Source: Allobrachymonas chironomi DSM 19884 (GTDB lineage: Bacteria; Pseudomonadota; Gammaproteobacteria; Burkholderiales; Burkholderiaceae_C). From it: a DNA stretch of 64,000 nt. The notes beneath the pieces were generated by a model that was given only the letters and a program-made list of their open reading frames with translations, had not been told where the DNA came from and ran no database searches. Position numbers and translations under genes: made by a program. Location of the stretch: positions 186,001-250,000 of the forward strand of contig NZ_KB894765.1 of assembly GCF_000374625.1 (NCBI RefSeq), in the 5' to 3' direction. This document shows, one piece after another, positions 47,895 to 57,492 of this stretch (positions are counted from its first letter, which is position 1; every line of letters begins with the position of its first letter).

Positions 47895-50800
47895 ATGACA
47901 ACCGTGAACTTGGACTCTTCCGCGCTGACTTCTGCGCTTGAACAGTTACGCCTCAAGCTATTAGATCTCACCGGTCGAAATCGCCTGATTAACTTCAAGC
48001 ACACTGCTGGCAAGTCACTTCAGTTCATTGAGGGTCATCCCGCAGCGATCTATCAGCGACTGGTCGAAGCAAACAACAAAGCCAGCATCAGCATTCTCGG
48101 ACTGCCAGAACCATCCAGAGGGGACTGGGTGGAGCGCAACGGTCGCTTACAAAGACCAGAGCCTAGGGAATGGGCCAAGTTCCAAGGCATCTCAACGAGC
48201 TACGACATCCCTGGTGTCGGTGAGAGCTCGGATGAATCGAATGTCCGATCACTTATGTACCCGGACGATCTCGCAAAGCACTGCCGCAAGATCGAGCGTG
48301 AGGCCACGCTCGCTATTGAGGAAACGGGCGCGAACATGCTGTTCTTGGTGCTTGGATTCTTAGAGTTCCCAGACCAGCGTGACAGCGATAAGACGTTCAC
48401 TGCGCCCTTGATCAGTGTCCCAGTGTCGCTGCAGAAGAAGGAGATCGCGGGCATCCAGCAGTTCTCGCTCCAGTACACAGGCGACGACATTTCGGAAAAC
48501 CTGTCTCTACGGGAGAAGCTGCGCAACGACTTCGGCTTGGTTTTGCCCGAGCTTGCCGAGGAGCAGATTGACGTCAACGGGTACTTTGCTGAGGTTCAGG
48601 CGATCATCAAAAAGCAGCCTGGGTTCGCCCTCAAGCACCGCGTCTCCCTGTGCTTGCTCAGCTTCAGCAACATGCTGCTGGTTCGCGACCTGGACCCCAC
48701 CAAATGGCCTGAGAACGGCGACGAGAACTCACTGATCGACCACCCCATTGTCAGAGAGGTGTTCGAAGGACGAGCAGATGACGGCGGAGCTGGACTGAGC
48801 CTAGCCGAAGAACACCTGGTGGAAGAAGGCCCTGGTGCCAGCATCCCACTGGTCTACGACGCCGACAGCTCTCAGCACAGTGCCCTCATCGATGTCTTGT
48901 CACTCAAGAAGAACCTGGTGATCGAAGGCCCACCGGGAACAGGTAAGTCTCAGACCATCACGAACTTGATCGCTGCTTGCCTGGCTGACGGCAAGAAGGT
49001 GCTCTTCGTTGCCGAGAAGTTGGCGGCTCTTGAAGTCGTAAAAAACCGTTTGTCATTGGCTGGCCTCGATCCGTTTGTTCTTGAGCTGCACAGCAACAAG
49101 ACCAACAAGAAGCGAGTCCTAGAGGAAATTTCTAAGCGAACCACCTTCAGGCCCAACCACCCCAATGACCTTCCCCGTCTGCAGCAGCAACTGGAAGCTC
49201 ACCGCCAGGATCTCAAAGCCTACACAGACCTGATCAACTCCATCGCGCATAACGCGTTTGGTTTGACGCTTCATCAGATCATGTGGAGAGCCGAGAAGCA
49301 CCGCCAAGGTTTGAGCAACGAAGAGAGCATGCTCAGCCAGATCAGTATCGGCGATGCAACTCAAATTTCCGAATTCGAGTTCGGTCGGCGCATGGACTGC
49401 CTGGGATACCTTGGGTCCCAATACAAGTCGGTCGGAGGCTTCGACGCAAGCTGCACCTTCTGGGGCTTCTACCCTGAGCGCCTGATCCCTGGCGATGAAG
49501 TCAAGCTGACCCAGCTTTTTGAAACAGCTGATGAGTGGGGCCGGGGCTTGGTAGAGGCCTCGAAGCACTTCTCGCAAGTGCTCGGAGGCCGTGTCCACAG
49601 CCTCTCTCTGGCGTTCAGCGGTGAGCAACTTGCCATACTGAAGAACCTGCTTGAGACTGCCAATCAGCAATTGCCGCTGCACCTCATCCCAGGATTCTTT
49701 GAGGACGACGAGACGGGAGCCAAAGCCGCTCAAGCACTCGACGCCTTCGCCAAACAAGTCGAACAGTTCCACAGCCTTGAAGGGGCCGTCAACACAGCGC
49801 TGAAGCTCGAATCCAGCGTCACGAAGTCCGGGACAGACGGCCTAAAGGGCTTGCAACGAATCGCGGGGAGCTTGGGTGCAGAGCTGGGCACGCTTAACGA
49901 GCTTCGCATCCTGCATCAACAACTGGTTGAGACGGCAGGCAAGCTTTCGACGGCAAACACCAACTTGGTGATATTCCTGGGCGAGAAGAAGATCCCTTAC
50001 AACGGATCGACGCAGAAGCTGGAGCAGTTGCTCAGTTTTACCAATCTCGTGCTGGATGCCCCAGAGGAGCACTTCCACCTCCAGACCCCTGGACTGACTC
50101 GCGATGGCGCGGTCCAGGCTCTTGATCAGTTGCTTGCCCTCCAAGGAGAGTGGATCGGTCTTGAAAAAGAACTCGGGGACTCACTCTATGTGGATACCTT
50201 GCCCCATGAAGGAGATATCAAGCAAGCCATCCTGACCCTGCGAGAAGGCGATGCGTGGTACCGCATCTTCCAAGGTCGATGGCGCAAGGCAATAGGACTG
50301 CACAAGGCACTCCAACGCACCAAGCGCAAAATGCCTGGCCAAAAGCGGCTGGAGCAGCTCGAACAAATCGTCAAACTGACCGGTCTCAAAGAACAGTGGA
50401 AGTCCTCTCCGACCTGGACGCAGTTCCTCGGTTTTCCCGCGCCAGCTACCCCATCTCCATTGGATGGATACCTTGCGCTCGCGAAGTGGAATCGGGGCAT
50501 CAAAGTCGCCTCAGAAGATATCCAAGCCGTTCTGATCGACCCAGTCAGCTTCACCGCCGACCAAGCCCGAGCCCTGCGCCGCGAATTCTCGACGGTCAAG
50601 ATGGAGATCACGACCGCAATCGCAGCAGTCAAAGACATCAACGCAAAGCTTAAACGCCTCTCTGAATTCGGTGGCAGCAATCTTCTCGATAAGGTGTTGG
50701 AGAAGACCCGTGAATTCACAGAAGCCCTCAAAGACCAATTCGAATGGCTTGAGTTGGAGGTTCGCAGCCAGGCGACATTCAGCCAAGTGATCGCCGGATG

Positions 50801-53339
50801 CGATGCAGCCTTGGAGCGTTCGTCGCTGAAGTCACAGATTCAGGCCAATGCCCGCATCAAGTCGCTCCTCGGCGATCTCTATACGGGCGTGGATACGGAC
50901 TGCGCGACCGCTATCGAGGCGCTGTCCTTCGGTCAAAGCATCGACGGTCTCAATTTGTCTCCACAGGTCAAGTACAAGCTGCGCACCGGGCATCCGATTG
51001 AAGCCTGCCGCACCCTGGCTGCCGCACTGGAACCCGTCCACACGGGACTGCAGCAGGTTGAGAGCCTGAGCAATGCTCTGTCTCAGTTCGGGAAGTTTGA
51101 ACTGGAAACCTGGACGGGCGCACCTGCAGACGAGGACTTGGAGCTGTTTGTCAGAGCCTTGCATGGCGCAGTTCAAAAGGCAGTGGAGGACAAGGACCTT
51201 CTGATTCCTTGGTCCCTGTACCTGACTCGCCGCAAGGAGGCCAACGAGCTGACCCTGTCTGAGTTCGTCGAGCTTCTTGAGAGAAAGCGCATCAAACCTG
51301 ACGAGTTGTCCGACGCCTACGCCTACTGCACCTACAGCACGATCACTCGGGAAGCCTTCCGCAACATCCCCGAGCTTGGGCGCTTCACGGGCCTCAAACA
51401 CAACCAGATCCGCGACGAGTTCAAACGACTGGACAAGGAGATCATTGCTCTGCGTGGCAAGGCAATCGCCTACGAATGCACTCGCAAGGCCTCTCCGCCT
51501 CCCGGCAGAAACGGTGCCCGCGTTGACGATCGCACTGAGATGGTTCTCCTGAACTACCTCATGCCACAGCAACGCCCGCGCATGCCTGTTCGGAAAATCC
51601 TCACCCGGGCTGGTGGGTCGATTCAGGCGCTCAAGCCCTGTTTCATGATGGGGCCGCAAGCTGTAGCGCAATACTTGGCTCCAGGGATCATCAAGTTTGA
51701 TCTCGTCATCATGGACGAAGCATCCCAGTTGAAGCCCGAGGAGGCCATTGGCTCGGTTGCCCGTGGTGGTCAATTGGTGGTGGTTGGTGATCCCAAACAG
51801 CTGCCCCCGACATCGTTCTTCTCCCGGATGACCCAGGACGGTGACGGTGGTGACGATCACTTCACCACCACGGATGCTGAGAGCATTCTGGATGTCTGCT
51901 CATCGCACTTCAGGCCAACTCGCTCCCTGCGCTGGCATTACCGTTCTCAGCACCATTCGCTGATCGCCTTTTCGAACCACAGCTTCTACCGTGGCAACCT
52001 GGTGATCTTCCCATCGCCGTATGGCCAAGGCGGAAAGCTCGGTGTGCGTGCCGTCTATCTGGCCGATGCCATCTACGAAAACCAGACCAATTTGCGGGAA
52101 GCCAAGCGGGTCGTGGATGCGGTCGTCGAGCACATTGCAACTCGCCCCAACGAGTCTCTTGGCATCGTCACACTGAATATCAAGCAGAGAGATTTGATTG
52201 CTGAACTGCTGGAAGATCGTCTGAAATCGGTTCGTGGTGCCGACTCCTACCGAGACCATTGGGCGACAGAAGGGCAGCCCTTGTTCATCAAGAACCTTGA
52301 GAACGTCCAGGGTGATGAACGCGACGCCATCATCATCTCTACGACTTTCGGCAAACCACCAGGATCCAGCGCTGTTCGTCAGAACTTTGGTCCCATCAGT
52401 CGTCACGGCGGCTGGCGTCGATTGAACGTGCTGTTCACCCGCGCCAAGAAGTCGATCGCCCTGTACACGTCCCTGCGTCCTGAAGACATCGTGATGGATG
52501 GGACCACTCCGGACGGAACCAAAGCCCTGCGCAACTACCTCGAGTACGCCCGCACAGGCTCTCTGCCGACCATTGAGGAAACAGACCGCGAGCCTGACAG
52601 TGATTTCGAGATCTCCGTCATGGACATGCTCAAGATGCGTGGCTATGAAGTCACCCCTCAGCTGGGCGTAGCGGGCTACCGCATTGACATTGCCGTTAAA
52701 CACCCAGACGCACCAGGCTCGTATCTGGCAGCAATCGAATGCGACGGCGCAACCTACCACTCGGCCCTGTCAGTTCGCGACCGTGATCGCATCCGTCAAG
52801 AGATCCTCGAGTCGCTGGGTTGGCGTGGTCGCATTTGGCGTATCTGGTCAACGGACTGGTTCCGCACGCCACGACAGGAAACCGAGAAGCTCATCAGCTT
52901 CCTTGAGGATCTGCGCGAGAGCTGGAAGCCTGAGCACGCCTCTGGCGAGGCCTGGATCGAAGAAGGTCAAGGTGCAGATCCGACGATCTCCCGCGTGATT
53001 GAAGTAATTGAGCCGGTCGAGAACGCCGCACAAGCCGAAATTGAGCGTGAAGCAGTCAACTCCGTTCTGATCGACACCGAGGATGATCTAGAGGTCGACG
53101 TTGGGGATGTTGTTCGCTACGTGGATCTATCGAAGCCAAACGATGTGTTGACGGTTCAGATCACCAGAGGGAAGGACGATTTCTCCAACGGCATCGTGAA
53201 TGAAAGCCGCCCTCTCGCGCAAGCCCTTCTGGGCGCAGTTGTTGGTGACGAGGTGGCTCTTCATCTTGCTGGTAGCGCATCCAAGACTTTTCAGATCGTT
53301 GAAATTGTCCGATCGGAAACGTTACCCAAAATCAATTGA
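47895..53339 (+). CDS. DUF4011 helicase-Vsr-like nuclease with GreA-like C-terminal domain
   Basis: This 1814-residue protein combines an N-terminal DUF4011 domain (LLDLTGRNRLINF, residues 22-34), an SF1 helicase with Walker A EGPPGTGKSQT (about residue 344), DEAS (IMDEASQLKPEEA, about 1275) and the motif NVQGDERDAII (about 1473), and a Vsr/MTES_1575-type PD-(D/E)xK nuclease (about 1570-1660: YRIDIAV, AAIECDGATYHS, then WRIWSTDWF). The DUF4011-helicase-Vsr layout is the one reported for the Hhe defence protein. The last 80 residues (RPLAQALLGAVVGDEVAL...FQIVEI) look like a GreA/GreB C-terminal domain. The gene follows an AAGGGA ribosome-binding site. Confidence 0.88.
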   Translation: MTTVNLDSSALTSALEQLRLKLLDLTGRNRLINFKHTAGKSLQFIEGHPAAIYQRLVEANNKASISILGLPEPSRGDWVERNGRLQRPEPREWAKFQGISTSYDIPGVGESSDESNVRSLMYPDDLAKHCRKIEREATLAIEETGANMLFLVLGFLEFPDQRDSDKTFTAPLISVPVSLQKKEIAGIQQFSLQYTGDDISENLSLREKLRNDFGLVLPELAEEQIDVNGYFAEVQAIIKKQPGFALKHRVSLCLLSFSNMLLVRDLDPTKWPENGDENSLIDHPIVREVFEGRADDGGAGLSLAEEHLVEEGPGASIPLVYDADSSQHSALIDVLSLKKNLVIEGPPGTGKSQTITNLIAACLADGKKVLFVAEKLAALEVVKNRLSLAGLDPFVLELHSNKTNKKRVLEEISKRTTFRPNHPNDLPRLQQQLEAHRQDLKAYTDLINSIAHNAFGLTLHQIMWRAEKHRQGLSNEESMLSQISIGDATQISEFEFGRRMDCLGYLGSQYKSVGGFDASCTFWGFYPERLIPGDEVKLTQLFETADEWGRGLVEASKHFSQVLGGRVHSLSLAFSGEQLAILKNLLETANQQLPLHLIPGFFEDDETGAKAAQALDAFAKQVEQFHSLEGAVNTALKLESSVTKSGTDGLKGLQRIAGSLGAELGTLNELRILHQQLVETAGKLSTANTNLVIFLGEKKIPYNGSTQKLEQLLSFTNLVLDAPEEHFHLQTPGLTRDGAVQALDQLLALQGEWIGLEKELGDSLYVDTLPHEGDIKQAILTLREGDAWYRIFQGRWRKAIGLHKALQRTKRKMPGQKRLEQLEQIVKLTGLKEQWKSSPTWTQFLGFPAPATPSPLDGYLALAKWNRGIKVASEDIQAVLIDPVSFTADQARALRREFSTVKMEITTAIAAVKDINAKLKRLSEFGGSNLLDKVLEKTREFTEALKDQFEWLELEVRSQATFSQVIAGCDAALERSSLKSQIQANARIKSLLGDLYTGVDTDCATAIEALSFGQSIDGLNLSPQVKYKLRTGHPIEACRTLAAALEPVHTGLQQVESLSNALSQFGKFELETWTGAPADEDLELFVRALHGAVQKAVEDKDLLIPWSLYLTRRKEANELTLSEFVELLERKRIKPDELSDAYAYCTYSTITREAFRNIPELGRFTGLKHNQIRDEFKRLDKEIIALRGKAIAYECTRKASPPPGRNGARVDDRTEMVLLNYLMPQQRPRMPVRKILTRAGGSIQALKPCFMMGPQAVAQYLAPGIIKFDLVIMDEASQLKPEEAIGSVARGGQLVVVGDPKQLPPTSFFSRMTQDGDGGDDHFTTTDAESILDVCSSHFRPTRSLRWHYRSQHHSLIAFSNHSFYRGNLVIFPSPYGQGGKLGVRAVYLADAIYENQTNLREAKRVVDAVVEHIATRPNESLGIVTLNIKQRDLIAELLEDRLKSVRGADSYRDHWATEGQPLFIKNLENVQGDERDAIIISTTFGKPPGSSAVRQNFGPISRHGGWRRLNVLFTRAKKSIALYTSLRPEDIVMDGTTPDGTKALRNYLEYARTGSLPTIEETDREPDSDFEISVMDMLKMRGYEVTPQLGVAGYRIDIAVKHPDAPGSYLAAIECDGATYHSALSVRDRDRIRQEILESLGWRGRIWRIWSTDWFRTPRQETEKLISFLEDLRESWKPEHASGEAWIEEGQGADPTISRVIEVIEPVENAAQAEIEREAVNSVLIDTEDDLEVDVGDVVRYVDLSKPNDVLTVQITRGKDDFSNGIVNESRPLAQALLGAVVGDEVALHLAGSASKTFQIVEIVRSETLPKIN

Positions 53340-53371
53340 AGCCTTCCAGCATACATAAAGAGATAAAACCA

Positions 53372-55090
53372 ATGGCCAAGACACTTGAAGCCCACGACAA
53401 ACTGATCCGGGAGATTTTCGAAGGCAGCTACCAGTTCGAGATTCCGGACTACCAGCGCCCCTACGCCTGGACAACCGAGCAGGCCACAGAGCTGTTCGAT
53501 GATCTGTACTCGGCGATGCAGGATGCGCGTGTCTCAGGGGCAAGTAGCCAGTATTTCCTCGGCAGCATCGTTCTGATCAAGGAGGATCGAGATCCAAAGT
53601 CGTTTGTGGTTGATGGCCAGCAGCGACTGTCCACGCTCACCATACTGCTTGCAGTTTTGCGCGTCTTGATGCCGAACTCGGCGTCTTTCCTCACCAAATA
53701 CCTCTACAAGGAAGGAAATCCTGAGTGGGGCGAGCTGAATGAGTATCGCCTGAAGGCCCGCGAGGAGGACGCCGACTTTTTCCGTACCTACATCCAGGAA
53801 CAAGGCGGGTTGGAGCGTCTGGTTTCGAGCACTGACAAGTTGAAAGATAGCCGCCTGCGTTACCGAGAAAACGCCACGCTGCTGCTCGAAAAGGCCAAAG
53901 CGCTGTCACCTGCCGATCTGAACGCACTGTGGAAATTCCTTGCCAACGACTGCTCGCTGGTTGTCATCTCCACGCCCGACCTCGAAGCCGCATACCGCAT
54001 CTTCTCCGTACTCAACAACCGGGGACTCGACCTCGCGCCTATCGACATCATCAAGGCGCAGGTGCTGGGCCTGATCCGCACCACAGCAGGCGACGTCAAG
54101 AGCCGCGCCTACGCCAAAGAGTGGAGCCGGATCGAAAGCTCGCTGGGTCGCGACGCCTTCGGTGACCTGTTTGGCCACATCCGCAGCATCTACGCCAAGA
54201 AGAAGCAGAAGTACATCCTGGTCAAGGAGTTCCAGGAGCACGTCACCGAGTACAAGACCCCCATCGACCTCGTCGACAAGGTCATCAAACCCTATGCCGA
54301 AGTGTGGGACTTCGTGCGCGATGCAGACTTCGAGGCCACCGAACACGCCGAGACGATCAACGAACACCTGTCTTGGCTCAACCGCGTGGACTTCAAGGAC
54401 TGGGTGCCCCCGGCACTGGTCTACTTCAAGCGTTTTCGGCAGCAACCCAAACTGCTTGCAGAGTTTTTCCAGTCACTAGAACGCCTGACCTATTTCCTGT
54501 TGGTCACCAAGGTGGGCATCAATGAGCGCATAGAAACCTACGCTGCGCTCACCAAGGAAATTGAACCGGAGGCCTTCAAGGGAGATCTGGCTGCGCTCAC
54601 CACGCTGACACTGACAGACGCGCAAAAGCGCAAGTTCGTCGCGGCACTCGATGGAGACGTGTACGACGATCTGCCCAAGGCACGGATGGCACTGGTCTTG
54701 CGCCTTGAGTCCTTGGTGCGCGCCCCCGGCGTGCAGCTTCAAGATGCCGTGTCTCTGGAGCACGTTCTGCCGCAAACCCCGCCCGACGGTTCGGACTGGA
54801 TCAAGTGGTTCCCGGATGAAGACGAGCGCGACGGCTGGATGCACCGTCTGGCCAATCTGGTTCCGCTGGATAGGAACAAGAACTCCTCTGCCAGCAACTA
54901 CGACTTTGCCAAAAAGAAGGACGCCTACTTCCGGGGCAAAGGCACGGCATCTCCCTTCGTGTTGACGCAGGAAGTCAGAGCAGAAAACGAATGGACACCC
55001 ACGCTTCTGGCAGAGCGCCAGAAACGCCTTCTGGGCGTCCTCAAAGATCATTGGAATCTCGCCGTCTCCACAGGCACGGCGGCGAGCTGA
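53372..55090 (+). CDS. DUF262/DUF1524 protein (GmrSD-like)
   Basis: This 572-residue protein has an N-terminal DUF262 domain with YQRPYAW (near residue 30) and the DGQQRLSTL motif (about residue 80), as in GmrS-type nucleotidase/ParB-like domains. The C-terminal DUF1524 His-Me-type nuclease region has LEHVLPQTP (about 462) and NKNSSASNYDF (about 504). Family members include the type IV restriction enzyme GmrSD that cuts modified DNA. The ATG at 53372 is chosen over a frame beginning at the helicase stop. It is 11 bases before hsdM. Confidence 0.88.
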   Translation: MAKTLEAHDKLIREIFEGSYQFEIPDYQRPYAWTTEQATELFDDLYSAMQDARVSGASSQYFLGSIVLIKEDRDPKSFVVDGQQRLSTLTILLAVLRVLMPNSASFLTKYLYKEGNPEWGELNEYRLKAREEDADFFRTYIQEQGGLERLVSSTDKLKDSRLRYRENATLLLEKAKALSPADLNALWKFLANDCSLVVISTPDLEAAYRIFSVLNNRGLDLAPIDIIKAQVLGLIRTTAGDVKSRAYAKEWSRIESSLGRDAFGDLFGHIRSIYAKKKQKYILVKEFQEHVTEYKTPIDLVDKVIKPYAEVWDFVRDADFEATEHAETINEHLSWLNRVDFKDWVPPALVYFKRFRQQPKLLAEFFQSLERLTYFLLVTKVGINERIETYAALTKEIEPEAFKGDLAALTTLTLTDAQKRKFVAALDGDVYDDLPKARMALVLRLESLVRAPGVQLQDAVSLEHVLPQTPPDGSDWIKWFPDEDERDGWMHRLANLVPLDRNKNSSASNYDFAKKKDAYFRGKGTASPFVLTQEVRAENEWTPTLLAERQKRLLGVLKDHWNLAVSTGTAAS

Positions 55091-55101
55091 GGAACGTATC
55101 G

Positions 55102-57492
55102 ATGCAGAAGAAGCAACAACAAGACCAAAGCCAGATCAAGTGGATTTCCGACTTCATCTGGAACATCGCTGACGACCGCCTGCGCGACGTTTACGTGCGC
55201 GGCAAATACCGTGACGTCATCCTGCCCTTCACCGTGCTGCGGCGGCTCGATGCCGTGCTCGAAGCGACGAAAGACGCGGTGCTCGAGCGCAAGAAGTTCC
55301 TGGACACCCACAAAGTGGCCGAGCAGGACGGCGCGCTGCGCATGGCGGCAGGCCAAGCCTTCTACAACGTCTCGGAATTCACGCTGGCCAAGCTGAAGGC
55401 AAGCGCCGCAGGCCAGCGGCTGCGCGATGACTTCATCGCGTATCTGGACGGCTTTTCGCCCAACGTGCAAGAAATCCTCACCAAGTTCAATTTCCGCAAC
55501 CAGATCCAGAAGCTGGTGGATTCCCACGTCCTCGGCTACCTGATCGACGACTTCCTCGACCCCGAGGTCAATCTCGCGCCGCTGCCGGTGAAAGATGCCG
55601 ACGGCCGCATCAAGCTACCCGCGCTTGACAACCACGGCATGGGTACGGTGTTCGAGGAGCTGATCCGCCGCTTCAACGAAGAAAACAACGAAGAGGCAGG
55701 CGAGCACTTCACCCCGCGCGACGTGGTGCAACTCATGGCCAAGCTCCTGTTCCTGCCGGTGGCCGACCGGATCGAGTCCAGCACCTATTCGCTCTACGAC
55801 GGCTCCTGCGGCACCGGCGGCATGCTCACCGTGGCCGAGGAAGCGCTACACGAACTGGCCGACCAGCACGGCAAGGAAGTATCCATCCACCTGTTCGGCC
55901 AAGAAATCAGCGACGAAACTTACGCCATCTGCAAGGCCGACCTGCTCTTGAAGGGCGAAGGAGCGGAGGCCGAGAACATCGTCGGCGGCGCGGACAAATC
56001 CACCCTGTCCGCCGACCAGTTCCGCAGCCGCGAATTCGATTTCATGATCTCCAACCCACCCTACGGCAAGAGTTGGAAGACCGATCTGGACCGCATGGGC
56101 GGCAAGAAGGAATTCAATGACCCGCGCTTCATCGTCAGCCACGCGGGCAACGCCGAATTCAAGCTCATCACCCGCTCCAGCGACGGGCAGCTCATGTTCC
56201 AGGTGAACAAGCTGCAAAAGATGAAGCACAACACGCCGCTGGGCAGCCGCATCGCGCTGGTGCATAACGGCTCAGCGCTGTTCACCGGGGACGCAGGCCA
56301 GGGCGAGAGCAACATCCGCCGCTGGGTGCTGGAGAACGACTGGCTCGAATCCATCATCGCCCTGCCGCTCAACATCTTCTACAACACGGGCATCGCCACC
56401 TACATCTGGGTGCTGGCCAACAAGAAGGCCGAAGCGCGGCGTGGCAAAGTGCAGTTGATCGATGCATCGCAGTGGTTCCAGCCGCTGCGCCGCAACCTCG
56501 GCAAGAAGAACTGCGAACTCTCGGACGGAGACATCCAGCGAATCCTCGACCTCTACCTCGGCGAGGCGCAGGAAACCGCCCAGTCCAAATGGTTCGACAC
56601 CCAGGACTTCGGCTACTGGAAGATTACCGTCGAGCGTCCGCTGCGACTGAAAAGCCAACTCTCCGACGAACGCATCGAGCCCCTGCGTTTTGCCACCGGC
56701 GATGAGGCGCTGCGCGCCGAGATCTACGCCACCCACGGCGAGGCGCTTTATACCGAGTTCGCCAAGCGCAAACCGGCCATCGAGGCGTGGCTGAAGGGTG
56801 AGGACGAGAACGAAGACGACGACAGCGAAGACGGCGACAGCGGCGATGAAAGTGAAGCACCCGCCGCACGCAAGGCCGTGCCTGCCAAGCGCCGCAAGAA
56901 GCTGCTCGACGCATCGACGTGGCAGCGCGACAAGGGGCTAATGGAGGTAGCGCAACGGGCGCAGCAGGCCCTGGGCAGTGCTGTGTTCGACGACCACAAT
57001 GAGTTCCGCACCCGCTTCGATGCTGCCCTGAAGGCGCAGGGCGACAAGCTCGGCGCGCCGGAGAAAAAGGCCATCTACAAGGCGGTGAGCTGGCGCGACG
57101 AAACCGCGCCGCCGGTTATCGCCAAGCGCAGCAAGCTCAAGGCAGGGGAACACTTCGAGCCCGGCTTCGACGGCGCGTACCTGGAAACCGTGGGCAAGGA
57201 TCGCTTCATGGTCGAGTACGAGCCCGACAGCGAGCTGCGCGACACCGAGCAGGTGCCGTTGAAGGAGCCGGGCGGCATTGACGCCTTCTTCGCCCGCGAG
57301 GTGCTGCCACACGCACCGGACGCATGGATCGCCACGGACAAGACCCAGATCGGCTACGAGATTTCTTTCGCCCGCTATTTCTACAAGCCCACGCCCCTGC
57401 GCACGCTGGCAGAAATCCGCGCCGACATCGTCAAGCTGGAGCAGCAGACTGAAGGCTTGCTAGACAAGATCGTGGGAGGCGTGCCCGCATGA
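55102..57492 (+). CDS. hsdM: Type I restriction-modification DNA methyltransferase subunit
   Basis: This 796-residue N6-adenine methyltransferase subunit has an N-terminal HsdM_N helical domain (to about residue 170), GEHFTPRDVV (about 199), SAM motif YDGSCGTGGM (about 231) and catalytic NPPY (SNPPYGKSW, about 316). It is longer than classical HsdM (about 500-530): a highly acidic stretch (about 568-585) followed by a basic PAKRRKK segment opens an extra C-terminal domain. The ATG at 55102 has a GAGGAAC ribosome-binding site. It overlaps the PRTase-like gene by four bases. Confidence 0.95.
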   Translation: MQKKQQQDQSQIKWISDFIWNIADDRLRDVYVRGKYRDVILPFTVLRRLDAVLEATKDAVLERKKFLDTHKVAEQDGALRMAAGQAFYNVSEFTLAKLKASAAGQRLRDDFIAYLDGFSPNVQEILTKFNFRNQIQKLVDSHVLGYLIDDFLDPEVNLAPLPVKDADGRIKLPALDNHGMGTVFEELIRRFNEENNEEAGEHFTPRDVVQLMAKLLFLPVADRIESSTYSLYDGSCGTGGMLTVAEEALHELADQHGKEVSIHLFGQEISDETYAICKADLLLKGEGAEAENIVGGADKSTLSADQFRSREFDFMISNPPYGKSWKTDLDRMGGKKEFNDPRFIVSHAGNAEFKLITRSSDGQLMFQVNKLQKMKHNTPLGSRIALVHNGSALFTGDAGQGESNIRRWVLENDWLESIIALPLNIFYNTGIATYIWVLANKKAEARRGKVQLIDASQWFQPLRRNLGKKNCELSDGDIQRILDLYLGEAQETAQSKWFDTQDFGYWKITVERPLRLKSQLSDERIEPLRFATGDEALRAEIYATHGEALYTEFAKRKPAIEAWLKGEDENEDDDSEDGDSGDESEAPAARKAVPAKRRKKLLDASTWQRDKGLMEVAQRAQQALGSAVFDDHNEFRTRFDAALKAQGDKLGAPEKKAIYKAVSWRDETAPPVIAKRSKLKAGEHFEPGFDGAYLETVGKDRFMVEYEPDSELRDTEQVPLKEPGGIDAFFAREVLPHAPDAWIATDKTQIGYEISFARYFYKPTPLRTLAEIRADIVKLEQQTEGLLDKIVGGVPA

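Noticed and set aside
47895-53339. A BREX or DISARM core system
   Set aside because: The BrxR-like regulator suggested it, but no PglZ, BrxC, PglX or DrmA/B-type gene is present in the window.
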